Of a stretch of DNA of 64,000 bases, positions 42,084 through 52,482 are shown one piece after another (the first letter of the stretch is position 1; every line of letters starts with the position of its first letter). Position numbers and translations under genes: made by a program. The notes beneath the pieces are model-generated. The model ran no database searches. It saw only the letters and a list, made by a program, of their open reading frames with translations, and had not been told where the DNA came from. Source of the stretch: Cocos nucifera (taxonomy: Eukaryota; Streptophyta; Magnoliopsida; Arecales; Arecaceae); the NCBI GenBank assembly GCA_006176705.1, contig QRFJ01000022.1:3532888-3596887 (forward strand). The letters run 5' to 3'.

Positions 42084-43662
42084 GGATATAGGTGAAATGC
42101 ATATCGATGTAGTATAAGTCACAAATCTTTGGTCCCTACATCCAATCCATATTTGTATCTTCTGTTTGTCTTACTTGTTTCCATTGTTGTTCAAATTGAA
42201 TAAGACCGGGCTTTTCATATTTGTATCTTCTTCTTATCTTACATGTTTTCATTGTTGTTCCATTTTTTTTTATTGCATGTTTCCATTGTTGTTCAAATTT
42301 AGTAGCAGATCATTGGGCTGGCCAGTGATCAATGAGCTTTGTCTCGACAATACGACATGGATGGATAAAATTCGTTGAATACATATACAAATATAATAAT
42401 CCCAAGTCAGGCAACATCCTTGTGGGTGCCCACGTCAATCGGATGACACCTTAAAATACGAGAAGATACTTCGAGGCTTTATTTGTTCTTCTCGAGGAGT
42501 TGCACTTTGCTACGGTAGGCCCTCGTTCGTTGGCTAGTCCATTCCGCTGATTAGCTTTCCTCAGTAGCACGTCGAACAGAGTGCATCAGCAGTTTCGTTT
42601 TGTCACGTTATTCTATTACATGTCAACATTTGACCAAACTGCAGCTACATCAAAGAACAAGGTCACATGCCATCAAGCTGGTACAATGTTGTCGCAAAGT
42701 GAAAGAGAAATCTTGAGCTGATGAGTCAGAACATTACAATTATGAAAATGATATGGTAATTTATTTGGGAGTAGCTGAATTCTAAAACACATGAACTTTA
42801 GGATAATGAAAATAAAAGATATCCAAGTGAAGTTTACACCATGGTCTAGTGCAACTTCTAGCTTTAGTACTTATGTTACCAGTATTGCAACCAAAATTAA
42901 ACATTGGGTGCTAGTAACACATGAATTTTGCCAAAGTTGAAATAATACAAAATTTCTTGTTTGACAAATTTGGAAAAATGTAAAACTTATTTTTCAAGCA
43001 TAAAAAATAAATAGAGCAAGATAAGCCACGATATATCAGGCGAAGCTCAACTTTATAGCTCTTTTTACATTTTAACCATGTTATTGTTGATGCCAACAAT
43101 ATTAATAGCCTTAAATGAAATCAAATAAAGGTGTTACAAAATTATATTAGATTTGAGCAAGTATCAATTAGTACGACATCCTCTTGCTCCTTGGGCAAAC
43201 TAGCTGTAGCTTCCAAGCATTGCAAATTTAAATGTCACCAAAGCACTACCTAAATGGCACCTCAAGCATTGCTTAATAGCAAACCTTGACAAGCTTGTTT
43301 GATCGGGAAAATGGCCAAGCTCAAACTTTATCAAAAACTGAGTTAACAAATGACTTGAATTTGAATGTTTTGGACTTGCAAAAATAAATAGGCTTGGACT
43401 CAATCGGTAACAAGATCAACACACATGTCAAGCTTGAATATCATCACACTCAACTCAACTTGAACATTTATTATCACACTCAACTCAACTTGAACACCCC
43501 TTTATGAAACCGATCATACCTGAACATCCTACTATTTCAGTTGGCTTATCTGTATCCTTGAATAGAGCAACACAAACGGTTATTCAAACTAATATATGTC
43601 ACAAATACTTCCAAATTAACATATATATATCATAGGGTGTTGAAAGCCAAAATATCCTATAA
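42084..43662. other. Intergenic, small repeats only
   Basis: No gene. Two to three imperfect copies of a roughly 70-bp phrase (CATATTTGTATCTTCT ... TGTTTCCATTGTTGTTCAAA) lie at about 42149-42303. A direct repeat of TATCACACTCAACTCAACTT lies near 43449-43494. Confidence 0.5.
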
Positions 43663-44375
43663 TATATATATATGTATATAGACTCCGATCGATCGGAGCT
43701 CAGTCTATATTCGATTGAATTTTTGACCATTCGATCAGCGTGCATCTTCGAGACAAACATCGTTTGAAAAGATATGCTGGCTGAAAAAAAAAATCGCATC
43801 GACATATCTGTACCTGAAAAAATTCAAAAAAAAAATAGACTGACACTCAAAAAAAAATTTAAAAAAAATACCTGAAAAAGGTTTGAAAAAAAAGCCTAAA
43901 GAAGTATAAAAAAAGTTAAAAAAATTTTAAAAAAAAGAAAGAAAGAAAGAAAAAAAAAAGGGAAGGCCCCTTGAGGGGCTAATTGTGCTTTCCTCTTTCT
44001 TTCTTTCTTCTTTCTTTTTTTCTATTTTTTTTTTAATACACTATTTTATTTTAGATTTTTTTAATTTTTTGGCCTGAAGGCGCCTTTAGATAATTTTTTT
44101 TTCAAAAAGCACCTAAAAAAACTAAAAAAAAATAAAAAATTAAAAATTAAAAAAAAGGTCTATTTTTTCTAAATTTTTAATTTTTTTAAGCAGCAGGCCT
44201 ATTTTTTTCTAATTTTTTTCAAATGCAGGTGCCTGCCTTTTTTTTCAGCCAACTCGTCTTTTTAAACATGCACTCAAAGATGCATGCTGATCGAACGGTC
44301 AAAAATCCGACCGAATGTAGATTGGGCTATGATCGATCGAAGCCCAATCTACCTCTATATATATATATATATATG
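43663..44375. mobile_element. Foldback (long inverted repeat) element, about 710 bp
   Basis: The left arm from 43663 (TATATA repeat, then GATCGATCGGAG, TTTTTGACCATTCGATCAGC) is matched inverted by the right arm ending 44375 (GATCGATCGAAGCC, TGATCGAACGGTCAAAAAT, TATATA repeat). Inner parts also pair: GGCTGAAAAAAAA near 43780 with TTTTTTTTCAGCC near 44240, through poly(A) on the left and poly(T) on the right. The loop is near 43960-43990. No protein is encoded. The (TA)n ends hide any target duplication, so the superfamily is open. Confidence 0.8.
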
Positions 44376-44439
44376 TTAAAATTCTTGATATTGTTGAAAT
44401 AAACATTGTTCGTGATCATGAGGCAAGAATCTATCCTTG

Positions 44440-44800
44440 AATAATTTCTTCATCTTGAACCAAGTTGTTGTAGATATTTTTTCTTGATGGCTACTCAATG
44501 ACACTCCACCCACAAGCTTGCTAAGACTTTTTTCTCATCTAGTATATTCATTACCTTGAAGAACTATTCATCCTCATAGATCTAGTCTAGAATGGCCTCA
44601 ATATTCATGTTTTCACTAAAAATAGGAATATCAACTTTAAGACAATAATTTTTGAACTCCTAATAAAGTCTTGCTTCCCTTCAATATATTGCATATCCTC
44701 TATCTTTATTGTTTGAATAATCAACATAGGTTGGTTGCCTACATTGATTTGCAGGATAGACCGGTTGCGAGCTAGATCTCTAGCATGATTATTCATTCCT
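44440..44800 (-). pseudogene. Gypsy gag relic
   Basis: The minus-strand frame reads LKVDIPIFSENMNIEAILD, then after a stop IYEDE, FFKVMNILDEKKV and further breaks. This is the start of the retrotransposon Gag domain of plant gypsy elements (DIPxFxGxLxIExFLDW, FFEYMxIPExxKV pattern). Upstream, an open 63-codon piece (MNNHARDLARNRS) ends in the same region. No pol, LTR or primer site is attached. Confidence 0.55.
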
Positions 44801-45299
44801 TTATGATTTCTATTGGCATTAAGCCCCTCTCAAATCTTTGCAAGCCCATGATGCATGGTTTGACATTGAGTATCTACTCAAAAGACTTGCACCCATGATC
44901 ATTATCCATAGGATGGTTGGACTCATCTCCACCATTTAGTATATTAGATCATTGAAAAACTTTTATATCAATTGGTGCTGAATGAAAATGGGTTAGATTA
45001 GAAAAATTTAGAAAAGTTGAAAAAATTAGAAAAAAATCTTTAAAAAATAAATTGATGCTTAACTATATCCATTTAGTGGTTGCAACGAGTATCCATGGAG
45101 ATATGCTCAACTTACTAAGGAAGATGCAAAGAACAAAATAAGATTCCTAATTAATGAAATAATATGAGTTAATCACGACAAGAAGACATACTATACTAAT
45201 AGTCACTAAATTAGGAAAGTGATTATAGCCATAATCAAATATGTAATAGTGATAATCACCCGTAGACTCTCCTTTTAGAAGGATCACGGTTATATCCTC

Positions 45300-45748
45300 C
45301 GCGTGAAAGAAGATTCACCTTCCTTCGCACGACTTCACCGTTGGATCTTCTGCCCGCTTTGAGAGCTGTGGAGGCGCATGCGTAACGGAGTTCGGAGCGG
45401 TTGGAGTAGGAGCTGTGCTGTGGATGATCCAACGGTAGGCGCGAAGGTGCAATGTCTCAACCGCGATCCCCTTCTAGAATCGGGACGGTAGAAAAGCGCG
45501 CGGAGATACCAAAATGCCATTCCCAAGCCCACCTCTTCCCGTTTCCTTCCCCTTTCCTCCCCCTTTCCCAAGACGAGGGGGGAGGCGGGCGAAGCAGGAG
45601 CCAAACCACCAGGAACGCCGCGAGGAAACCGAGAGAGTGTCAGCAGTGAGCCATAGCAGGACTTGACAAGCCCGATCGAGTCGTTGCAGCATATTTCACT
45701 TGAAGAAATCGGGGATAGAAAAATAGGAGGGCGGAGGAGATCGAGGCG
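45300..45748 (+). promoter_or_regulatory. Promoter and 5' UTR of CYP710A gene
   Basis: GC content rises sharply near 45300 and continues into the gene. A long pyrimidine stretch (about 45523-45570, CTCTTCCCGTTTCCTTCCCC and on) matches the Y-patch type of plant core promoter. No TATA box stands out nearby. Small open frames here are not supported. The start at 45749 follows GGCG and is the first ATG in frame with the P450 anchor. Confidence 0.5.
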
Positions 45749-47281
45749 ATGGACGCTATTCAGGTGGATGGGGACACCATCCGGCGAGCCTGGGCGGCCT
45801 CAGGCCCCTATCTCCTCTGCTGCCTTGTCCTCTTGGTTCTGTTGGAGCAGCTATCCTACCTCCGGAAAAAAGGGCCCCTCCCCGGTCCCCGGTTTATCGT
45901 CCCCTTCCTCGGCAGCGCCGTGCCTATGATCCTCAACCCCACCAGGTTCTGGGAGCGGCAGGCCGCCCTTGCCAAGTCCTCCGGCCTCGGCTTCTCCGCT
46001 GACTACCTCGTCGGCCGCTTCATCCTCTTCATCCGATCCACGGAGCTCTCCCAGAAGATATTCGCCAATGTCCGGCCGGACGCCTTCCACCTGATCGGCC
46101 ACCCCTTCGGCAAGAAGCTCTTCGGCGAGCACAACCTCATCTACATGTTCGACCAGAAGCACAAGGACCTCCGCCGCCGTATCGCCCCCAACTTCACCCC
46201 CCGCGCCCTTTCCACTTACCTCGCCATCCAGCAGCGCGTCATCCTCTCCCACCTCCGCCGTTGGCTCGCCCTCTCCTCCCGCTCCAAGCCCCTCCGCCTT
46301 CGACTCCTCTGCCGCGATCTCAACCTCGAGACCTCACAGACCGTCTTCGCTGGCCCCTACCTTACCCCCTCCGCCCGCGACCAGTTCAACCGCGACTACA
46401 ATCTCTTCAATGTAGGCCTCATGGCCATCCCCTTCGACCTCCCCGGTTTCGCCTTCCGGCGCGCGCGCCTCTCCGTTGCCCGCCTCATCCAGACCCTCTC
46501 CGGCTGCGTCTCCCAGAGCAAGGACCGGATGCGCGCCGGCAAGGAGCCTTCCTGCCTTGTTGACTTCTGGATGCAAGACGCCCTCCGAGAGATTGCCGAA
46601 GCGGAGGATTCGAGCGTTCCCCCGCCGCCGGAGACAGGCGACCTCGAGATCGGCGGCCACTTGTTCGACTTCCTCTTCGCCGCCCAGGACGCTTCGACCT
46701 CGTCACTGCTGTGGGCGGTGGCGCTGCTGGAGTCCCATCCGGAGGTGCTCGAGAAGGTCCGGGCGGAGGTGGTGGCGCTGTGGTCGCCGGAGTCCGGTGC
46801 CCCCATCGGTGCCGAACAGCTCCGAGAGATGCGGTACACGGAGGCGGTGGCACGGGAGGTGGTGCGGATCCGGCCGCCGGCGACGATGGTGCCGCACATC
46901 GCCGGGGAGACGTTCCCGCTGACGGATTGGTACACGATCCCCAAGGGGGCGATCGTGTTCCCGTCCGCATATGAGTCGTCGTTCCAGGGGTTCACTGATC
47001 CGGACCGTTTCGACCCGGACCGTTTCTCGGACGAGCGGCAGGAGGGCCGGGTCTACAAGCGCAACTTTTTGGCCTTCGGGGCAGGGCCCCACCAGTGCGT
47101 GGGCCAGCGCTACGCCATCAACCACCTCGTCCTCTTCATCGCTATGTTCGTCTCGCTGGTCGACTTCAAGCGCCACAGGACGGACGGCTGTGATGACATC
47201 GCCTACGTTCCCACCATAGTACCCAAGGATGATTGCCAGGTGTATCTCTCACGACGCTCCAACGGCTTTCCGTCGTCCTGA
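45749..47281 (+). CDS. CYP710A: Sterol C-22 desaturase, cytochrome P450 CYP710A
   Basis: A single exon of 510 codons, full length for CYP710A, which is intronless in plants. It desaturates C-22 of the sterol side chain, turning beta-sitosterol into stigmasterol, in the endoplasmic reticulum with NADPH-P450 reductase. Visible parts: membrane anchor (YLLCCLVLLVLLEQL, about residues 22-36), proline hinge (KKGPLPGP), I-helix AAQDAST (311-317, the family's variant of the oxygen-binding motif), K-helix EVVR (370-373), FDPDRF, and the haem loop FGAGPHQCVG with Cys450. All key residues are present and there is no break. Codon third positions are strongly G/C, unlike the surroundings, as in many grass and palm genes. 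Confidence 0.96.
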   Translation: MDAIQVDGDTIRRAWAASGPYLLCCLVLLVLLEQLSYLRKKGPLPGPRFIVPFLGSAVPMILNPTRFWERQAALAKSSGLGFSADYLVGRFILFIRSTELSQKIFANVRPDAFHLIGHPFGKKLFGEHNLIYMFDQKHKDLRRRIAPNFTPRALSTYLAIQQRVILSHLRRWLALSSRSKPLRLRLLCRDLNLETSQTVFAGPYLTPSARDQFNRDYNLFNVGLMAIPFDLPGFAFRRARLSVARLIQTLSGCVSQSKDRMRAGKEPSCLVDFWMQDALREIAEAEDSSVPPPPETGDLEIGGHLFDFLFAAQDASTSSLLWAVALLESHPEVLEKVRAEVVALWSPESGAPIGAEQLREMRYTEAVAREVVRIRPPATMVPHIAGETFPLTDWYTIPKGAIVFPSAYESSFQGFTDPDRFDPDRFSDERQEGRVYKRNFLAFGAGPHQCVGQRYAINHLVLFIAMFVSLVDFKRHRTDGCDDIAYVPTIVPKDDCQVYLSRRSNGFPSS

Positions 47282-48186
47282 TCTGCGCTGTTCTCTTGGC
47301 CTCTCTCTCTCTCTGACCGTATGCTGGTGTTTATTTGGGCGGTCGATTTATTTATTTCTTTTTAGATGTTCCGTGGTTTGGTGTTTGGTGGTGACGCTGG
47401 AGTGCTGCGCAACGGTGGCTGAAATTGAACGCTTTGACGGGTATCTGAGTTGTGTGCTTGTAAAAGTACAAAGGACATCAAACGCGTGGAGGGATACCGT
47501 GCAAGGAGTTGTCTATTCTTTGTGGTTTTCGTTGTTCTCATCCGGTCATTCAATGTTTATTTTCTATGATTTTCGGTGGATTCTTTTCTTTTTCAAAATT
47601 TCGACTGGATTCAGGTTTTGAGCGTTGAGTCTAAACTAAAGGCTAGTTGGACCCGAATGCGAGAAAGTGAAACGAATCTTGCGGAAGCTTTATCATGTGA
47701 AAAGAAGTTTGAAACGCTTATGACCCTTGGTCCCGGGATGTCATTTGTAGGGCTCTTTAATGGGCGAGGTTGCCTCAGTTTGGCCCGAGCGACCCAAGAA
47801 TCAGACTCCGGGAAAAGCTCAAGTTTTTAGGTGCGTTGGCTTGCCTAATAAAAGATAAGGGAATAAGGAAATTCTAACAAAGCACAATTTTTTAGGTGCT
47901 GTTGGGTTGAGTAATAAAAGATAAGGGAATAAGGAATAGCTACGACTGTTTGGCTAAGGAATAGATTTGAAGAGATATGAAGTGATGGGTTGTTTATTTG
48001 GCGAAATAAGTTGAGTAGACCAAATGGAACATTATATGATTTGGACAACATTACCTTTCTAGAAATACATGATAAATAATTATGGAAATTTTATCTCATG
48101 GGTATTATGAGCCATTGGTTTATCCACCCTCGGGGGCTTTTGTGAAAGGAAGAAATATGGGAGAGAATATATTCAGAAGGTGATGT
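47282..48186 (+). other. 3' UTR of CYP710A and intergenic
   Basis: Directly after the stop lies a CT microsatellite (about 47300-47317). An AATAAA at about 47845 is a possible but distant polyadenylation signal. A roughly 65-bp phrase (GCCTAATAAAAGATAAGGGA) is partly repeated near 47845 and 47912. No gene seen. Confidence 0.45.
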
Positions 48187-48390
48187 ATGTTTTTTAGAGA
48201 GTTTCCCCAACTATGGATTTGGTCATAATGAAATTGGATATGAAAAGATGCATATTTTTGAGAGAGTTTCTCCAACTAGGGGTTTGATCGTAATAGAATT
48301 GGATATGAAAAAATGCATGTTTTTGAGAGAGTTTCGCCAACTAGGGGTTTGGTTATAATAAAATTGGATATGAAAAAAAGTATATGATCG
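48187..48390. repeat. Minisatellite, about 64-bp unit, 3 copies
   Basis: Units near 48190, 48256 and 48321, each containing GAGAGAGTTTC, CCAACTA, GGTTTG, TAAT and GAAATTGGATATGAAAA (or a close variant). The last unit runs into the LINE relic. Confidence 0.85.
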
Positions 48391-48424
48391 TGCCCATTAG
48401 CTATTCCTTATGTAAGTGCTACGT

Positions 48425-50955
48425 TAATTTGGATTTCACAATAAATTCATTAACTGGATGCAAGCTTGTATCAACCAACTTTCATTTGCTTTGTTGTTAA
48501 ATGGAGCTCCTACACTATGGTTTCAATCCAATAGGGGTCTAAGGCAAGGATGTCCTCTATCTTCATATTTATTTATTTTATCTTCGAAAATTTTATCGAA
48601 ATTCTGATATTTTGCTGTCTAGAATAGTTTATTACAAGTTTATAAGCCTGTTAAGAGAGGATCAAAGGTTTCTCATATACTATTTGCAGGTAATTGCTTA
48701 TTGGTGGCAAAGACAACTATCAAAGATGTCGTTTTATCAAAGCTATTATAGACGCATACCACTCATTATCAGGGTAGGCTCCAAATTTGATAAAGTCTCA
48801 ATTAATGATTAGTCCAGCCATCCCAACCAGAATTAATGAGTAGAGGGCACTTTAATTATCTGGAGGATGGGTTATGGGTCTGATTTCTAGCTGAAAATAG
48901 AAAGTGCTATCAATGGCTGGTAGGGCAATATTAATTAAATCTATATTGTCGTGTGTATCCTCATACATTTTATCCTATAGTCATGTGCCAACTGCAGCTT
49001 TAAACATGTTAGAGAAAGAATACAGGGTTTTTCTCTAGGGTCATGGATCAGATCATAGAGGTTTTCATCTTATTGCCTGGGACAAAGTTTGCCAACCAAT
49101 TGATAAGGGTGGGTTGGCTATAACAACAATATGTATCAAAAGAAAAGCTTTCCTATATAAATTAGCTACTCAAATCTATTTAATGACAGTCAGTGGGTCA
49201 AAGTGGTTAAGGCTAAGTATAAATTCTCAAGTACTTGGGTTAACTATAAAAAGCCAAAAAATTGCTCAACCATATGGAGAAAAATTGTTGATTGTAGAAG
49301 GATCGTTGAATAACATTATTACATCTGGTCAATGGGGAGCGACAATGATGTAAATGCTGTGTTTGGCCCCTGAATTTCTGCTGTGCCAATTGCTCAGTGG
49401 CCTACCTACATTAACATGGAGACAAATTTTGGAGATCTCATTGCTCCATCTTGATAATAAAACTTGATCCTTATCTCATATATGTTCTCCATGATATGTG
49501 ATCTAAATTAGCAAAATGCCCTTAGCGCAAGCTAGTTGGCCTGATTAGTTACTATGGGATCAAAATTATTCTAGTGAGATAAGACTCAAGGATATATATT
49601 ACATAATTTGAGAACCTCAAAATTCTTTGAATCAAAACTTAAAATGGCCATGGAAGTTAAATGTGCCTTCTGGAATTAAACTTTTTTGGTGGAAGGTTAT
49701 CTGAAAATGTCTGCCTTATAAAAGACTATTTATGCGGAGGAGAATTATGAATGAATCCATAGCACATTGTGACCTATGTCTAGATATTATAGAGGACATG
49801 AATCATGTGTTAATTGAATGCCCATATGCAATAGCTTGCTAGAATTTATTGAAAAGATGTGGTATGTGATAGATAAAATTTCATACTCTTTGCCGGGCTT
49901 GGTGGACACTATGTCTGCTGTCGAGGTAGAGATAAGAAATAAATCTTTGATAGTTACTACTGCCTGGCTGATCTAGAATAGTAGGAATGACAGGATTTTT
50001 TAGAATAATGTAGTCTCCCCAAGTCAACAAATGAGGCAAGTTTGTTTCTATGCTATAATGCAAAACAACATCGATAATTATGTGGATCTTAAGACTCTGT
50101 TGAGGCATTGGGGTAATTTAAACATGCCCAATCTAGGCAAGTTATCTTATAATCCTGTGTATTGGTCTCCTCCCCTCTCTGGATATCTCAAGATTAATTT
50201 TGATGTGGCTGTGTTAATAGATAAGGTGGCTGTGGGCTATATTATTCGAGATAGGATGGAAATCTCATTATAGGAGGTGGCAAATGGATTCCCATATATC
50301 CTATTAATTATGCTGAATTAATTATAGCTTGGTGGGGTATATTTGTTGCAGTGGTAGAACTACATTCATATAATATCTGTCTTGAGGAAGATTCTCAGTT
50401 TGTTATGTCCCTTATCTCTAATCAATCAAATATTAGAAAGCTTGAATATCCTATATTACTAGATATTTTGCAGTGAAAGAACAGCTGTAGGAAGTTTAAA
50501 TCTTCTCATATTTACAGGAAAGCTAACGGTGCTGTAGATTTTATTGCAAAGAAGGCATTACAAGGTGACTTCCTTTTAAACATTGATGATATCATACATG
50601 ATGGCTTGGCCATAATTTTGCAGGATGATAGGACGGTCAGGGCGTTGACTAGAAGAAGATAGCAAGTCAGAAGAAGCCAAATCATAAGTTTGCTGCTGAT
50701 TTTTAGCTGGTCACTATCTACAAGTACTTATCCTCATCTTGCTTCAGGAAGAGATGTAAAATTCTTATATGAGGGTTACTAAGATATACTCTCCTTTTTT
50801 TTTTCCGAACCAACTTAACACCTGAACTTGTTAATCTGTTATGTTTAGTACTTCTACTCTATACACTTTATCACAATAGTCTATGTTTGTATTACAGCTT
50901 ATTAATTTCTATTATGGTTATGAAAGCTTCAGGCTCCGGTTCTTACCAAAAAAAA
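48425..50955 (+). mobile_element. LINE relic: RT, zinc region, RNase H, poly(A)
   Basis: 5'-truncated and full of stops. By hopping frames, the RT reads GLRQGCPLSSYLFIL near 48532-48580, and the FADD catalytic box has become FAGN near 48685. A zf-RVT region (SGIKLFWWKVI, CDLCLDI, HVLIECPYA) lies near 49665-49830. A terminal RNase H (SGYLKINFDVAV, VGYIIRDRM, KANGAVDFIAKKAL) lies near 50180-50560. The end GGTTCTTACC followed by eight A at about 50947-50954 is a typical LINE tail. This order is that of plant L1-like elements with an RNase H. Nothing here can be expressed as an enzyme. Confidence 0.8.
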
Positions 50956-52169
50956 TATCCACCCCTCTTGCTATCCCAGTTTGCCTACCATCACAATGGC
51001 AGACAATCATGTGCTACCCCGCTGCACGGAAGTAGTGGTAAGTCTTCATAATAAATTTCTAGTGAGTGTGAACATTTCAATTTTGAAGAAAAATATACGA
51101 GAATGCATATATTTTCTTATACTAATGTGCTATCATCTTGATTGTCATACCCTTGTGCCACTTCATCCACCCTCCTCCTCCTCCACCCTAGTTCCCCGCC
51201 CTTAGGCTCAACTAATATTATATAACCTTTTTTTCTTAGCTTCAAAATTTCTCTTCTCCTGATTATCGTGAAATGGTTAGGTTTAGTCCCATCTCGCCCC
51301 TTGCCCTGTTACTAGTTCTAGGTAAATTAATTTTGCGTATCATTATCATTTTTTGGTGGGGGTGGAGGGCGCGGCGGGATGGGTATAGATTATTAAAAAA
51401 GAAGTCAAGGAGGATCCACTTCTCAGGTGATTCATCTTTTGTTCGGATCTCATCCTTGATACATGACACGGGCTCAGTACTTGGCATGCAGTTTTTCGTT
51501 CTTTTGCTCGGTACCATGTTTTTTAACTCTATATTTTCTCCTGTAATCCTCCATGAAAATTTTGTGTGGATACATATACGGACCATATACACATTGGTAA
51601 TCCTCGGTTCAGGATTGGCGGTCTGAGAGGTGATTTATAACCTCTTGTTGCTGTGTGGATCGTTCTTGCTATCACATGACTTTTCGCTCTTGAAGGTTTT
51701 CCATGTAAAATTTATGTGCTTACGTCATTACTTGTTTTTATTCTCTTTTGTGATTTTACAATCTACAAATCACACGATAATTATTGCCTTTTTCTAGCAG
51801 TTTGCACAAGTTTTTGCCCACCGTTGCACAAGTTCAGAACCATGACCGTACACCTGTTTCTGCTGAAAACCTATTCTGCTGCAACTTTGTGATTTGCTGC
51901 AGTGTCTGGGTTTCGGGACCCATACATCTATATATGAAGGGGAATCTATGACTTCCAAGTCACCAAAGAAATGGCCAATGTGTTTTCTACCCCTCAAAAC
52001 AAATTGTCAATGTGTTCAACAAAAAAAAAAGGGTGGGGGGGAGAATTTAAAAAAAAAAAGAAATGGTCAACGGCTTTCTAGTTTTTGCTTGCATTGCAGC
52101 CAAAGAATTTGGCTGTGCATCTGTCTTTGGTCAAGCAAACACGAGAAATGGAATCCAATGTTTAGGCCT
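50956..52169. other. Host sequence, no gene established
   Basis: Short open frames on both strands (51273-51626 plus, 51263-51592 minus) overlap and lack any family signature. An ATG at 50996 begins MADNHVLPRCTEVV and is followed by GTAAGT near 51040, which looks like a donor site, but no partner exon was found. Poly(A) and G-run low complexity at 52021-52060. Confidence 0.35.
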
Positions 52170-52482
52170 GCATTTGATGGGCTTCATTCGGTCAGGGCCA
52201 GAATTGGCCGAGGCCGGCCCAGGACCAGCCCGCGGCCGCCAAATATTAGTCCTTCGCTCCTCTCGAGTCTGGAGCACCCTCTGGCGTTTATTCCTCGATT
52301 ACTTGCCCCCCCTTCCTATTCGCCGGCCCCGTTCGCCGGCCACCGGATTCGCCCGCCACCGTAATTTCGGGTCGCCGTGGCAACGATTTCAAGAACTTCC
52401 GCCGCTCCTCCTCACGTCTCCTCCCAAACCCAACGTCCCCTTCTCTTCCCCTCCATTGCCTTCCCTGTTTCCATCCTTTTAG
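52170..52482 (+). other. GC-rich island, possible 5' end of a gene
   Basis: An abrupt CpG-rich block in AT-rich surroundings, C-rich on the plus strand with CCGGCC and GCCGCC words. It ends in a pyrimidine tract near 52420-52480. It looks like a plant first exon or 5' UTR followed by intron-like T-rich sequence, but no downstream coding exon was recognised. It could also be a decayed element end. The overlapping frames (51894-52364, 52063-52482) show no conserved feature. Confidence 0.3.

Noticed and set aside
46261..47219. Several open frames of 80-200 codons on both strands within the P450 gene
   Set aside because: They are shadows caused by the very high GC content of CYP710A; none has a conserved motif.
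51263..51626. Overlapping frames of 109 and 117 codons on opposite strands
   Set aside because: No family signature, no supporting splice pattern or context, and both strands are equally open.
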